Part shown: piece by piece, positions 4,705 through 5,233 of the stretch | How the letters are laid out: every line of letters starts with the position of its first letter | Position numbering within the stretch: the first letter of the stretch is position 1 | Assembly (NCBI GenBank): GCA_002085265.1 | Contig: NATI01000068.1 | Coordinates: forward strand, 1-5,233 | Direction of reading: 5' to 3' | Source of the DNA: Candidatus Omnitrophica bacterium 4484_49 | GTDB lineage: Bacteria > Omnitrophota > Gorgyraeia > Kaelpiales > Kaelpiaceae | DNA length: 5,233 bases | The notes under the pieces: generated by a model | What the model saw: only the letters and a program-made list of their open reading frames with translations | Database searches by the model: none | Told to the model about the DNA's origin: nothing | Program-made: the position numbers and the translations under genes

Positions 4705-5233
4705 ATGCAAATAATCGAACTCCCCGTTTATGAACTGAAGAAAAAGATTGCCTCAGGAGAAATAACTCCCCGGGAAGTAGTGCAGGCCTACTTACAGAGA
4801 GTAGAGACTCTTGATTCTAATATAAATGCATTTGTCCACCTTGATCAGGACAGTATATTTACACAGGTAGAAAAATTAGAAAGTAGCAGAGTTTTTGGGA
4901 AACTTTACGGGATCCCGGTAGCGATAAAGGATAATATATGCGTGGAAGGAGAACCAACTACCTGCTGTTCTAAAATACTGGAAAATTTCTGTCCACCATA
5001 TTCTGCTACTGTAGTTACCAGACTGAAAAACGAAGGAGCGATTCTTTTCGGAAAGACAAATATGGATGAATTTGCATTTGGTTCATCCTGTGAGACTTCA
5101 TGCTACGGACCCACTTGTAATCCCCGGGATAGGGAGAGAGTTCCTGGAGGGTCTTCTGGAGGTTCAGCAGCAGCAGTAGCAGCAGATGAGGTCCCTTTAG
5201 CTTTGGGTTCGGATACCGGAGGTTCCATAAGAC
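4705..5233 (+). CDS. gatA: Asp-tRNA(Asn)/Glu-tRNA(Gln) amidotransferase subunit A, N-terminal part (3' partial)
   Basis: GatA is the amidase-signature subunit that hydrolyses glutamine to supply ammonia to the GatB active site. The window holds the first 176 codons of a protein that is usually about 480-490 residues long, so roughly the first third is present and the rest runs off the end. The catalytic Ser-cisSer-Lys triad is complete. The lysine is K74 in IPVAIKDN. The cis-serine is S150 in PGGSSGGSAAAVAA (147-160). The nucleophile is S174 in GSDTGGSIR; the 24-residue spacing between the two serines matches the family. GKTNMDEFAFGSS at 116-128 is also conserved. The start codon directly follows the gatC stop, with only a weak AAGG (4693-4696) upstream, so translation is probably coupled. 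Whether gatB follows cannot be seen. Confidence 0.96.
   Translation, partial: MQIIELPVYELKKKIASGEITPREVVQAYLQRVETLDSNINAFVHLDQDSIFTQVEKLESSRVFGKLYGIPVAIKDNICVEGEPTTCCSKILENFCPPYSATVVTRLKNEGAILFGKTNMDEFAFGSSCETSCYGPTCNPRDRERVPGGSSGGSAAAVAADEVPLALGSDTGGSIR

Overview
The window is a gene-dense, moderately AT-rich bacterial segment in which every recognisable gene lies on the + strand. It looks like chromosomal housekeeping and cell-envelope DNA from a bacterium that uses the indirect GatCAB route for Gln-tRNA and/or Asn-tRNA. I see no phage, IS, CRISPR, tRNA or rRNA signal. The sequence alone does not place the organism. Protein style and tight gene packing would fit an uncultured anaerobic lineage, but that is a guess.

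Layout: (1) 1-354 is the C-terminal part of a polyprenyl-phosphate sugar-1-phosphate transferase that starts an exopolysaccharide or O-antigen repeat unit. Its 5' end is off the window. (2) A compact set follows at about 404-4185: an MscS-family mechanosensitive channel, glgC (ADP-glucose pyrophosphorylase), a short ArgA-like GNAT acetyltransferase (probably an N-acetylglutamate synthase), and leuC (isopropylmalate/homoaconitate dehydratase large subunit). The first two junctions are 4-base ATGA overlaps and the third is a 1-base gap, so these four genes are almost certainly one transcription unit with coupled translation. They join osmotic protection, glycogen synthesis and amino-acid synthesis. 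(3) 4186-4419 is a 234-bp intergenic region. It holds a good extended -10 promoter and a striking 80-bp GC-rich palindromic element: 15-bp perfect arms around a 50-nt C-rich loop. (4) gatC (complete) and gatA (5' part, cut by the window end) follow, with the gatC stop codon abutting the gatA start codon.

The most unusual item is the palindromic element at 4287-4366. It is about 70% GC inside AT-rich flanks, could form a G-quadruplex on the minus strand, and contains a competing internal pairing partner for its 5' arm. It could be a dispersed palindromic repeat, a terminator with an oversized loop, or a small structured RNA. Two other points deserve a look. Candidate -10 boxes lie only a few bases upstream of mscS and gatC, neither of which has a Shine-Dalgarno sequence, so leaderless transcripts are possible. 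Also, leuC has no leuD beside it.
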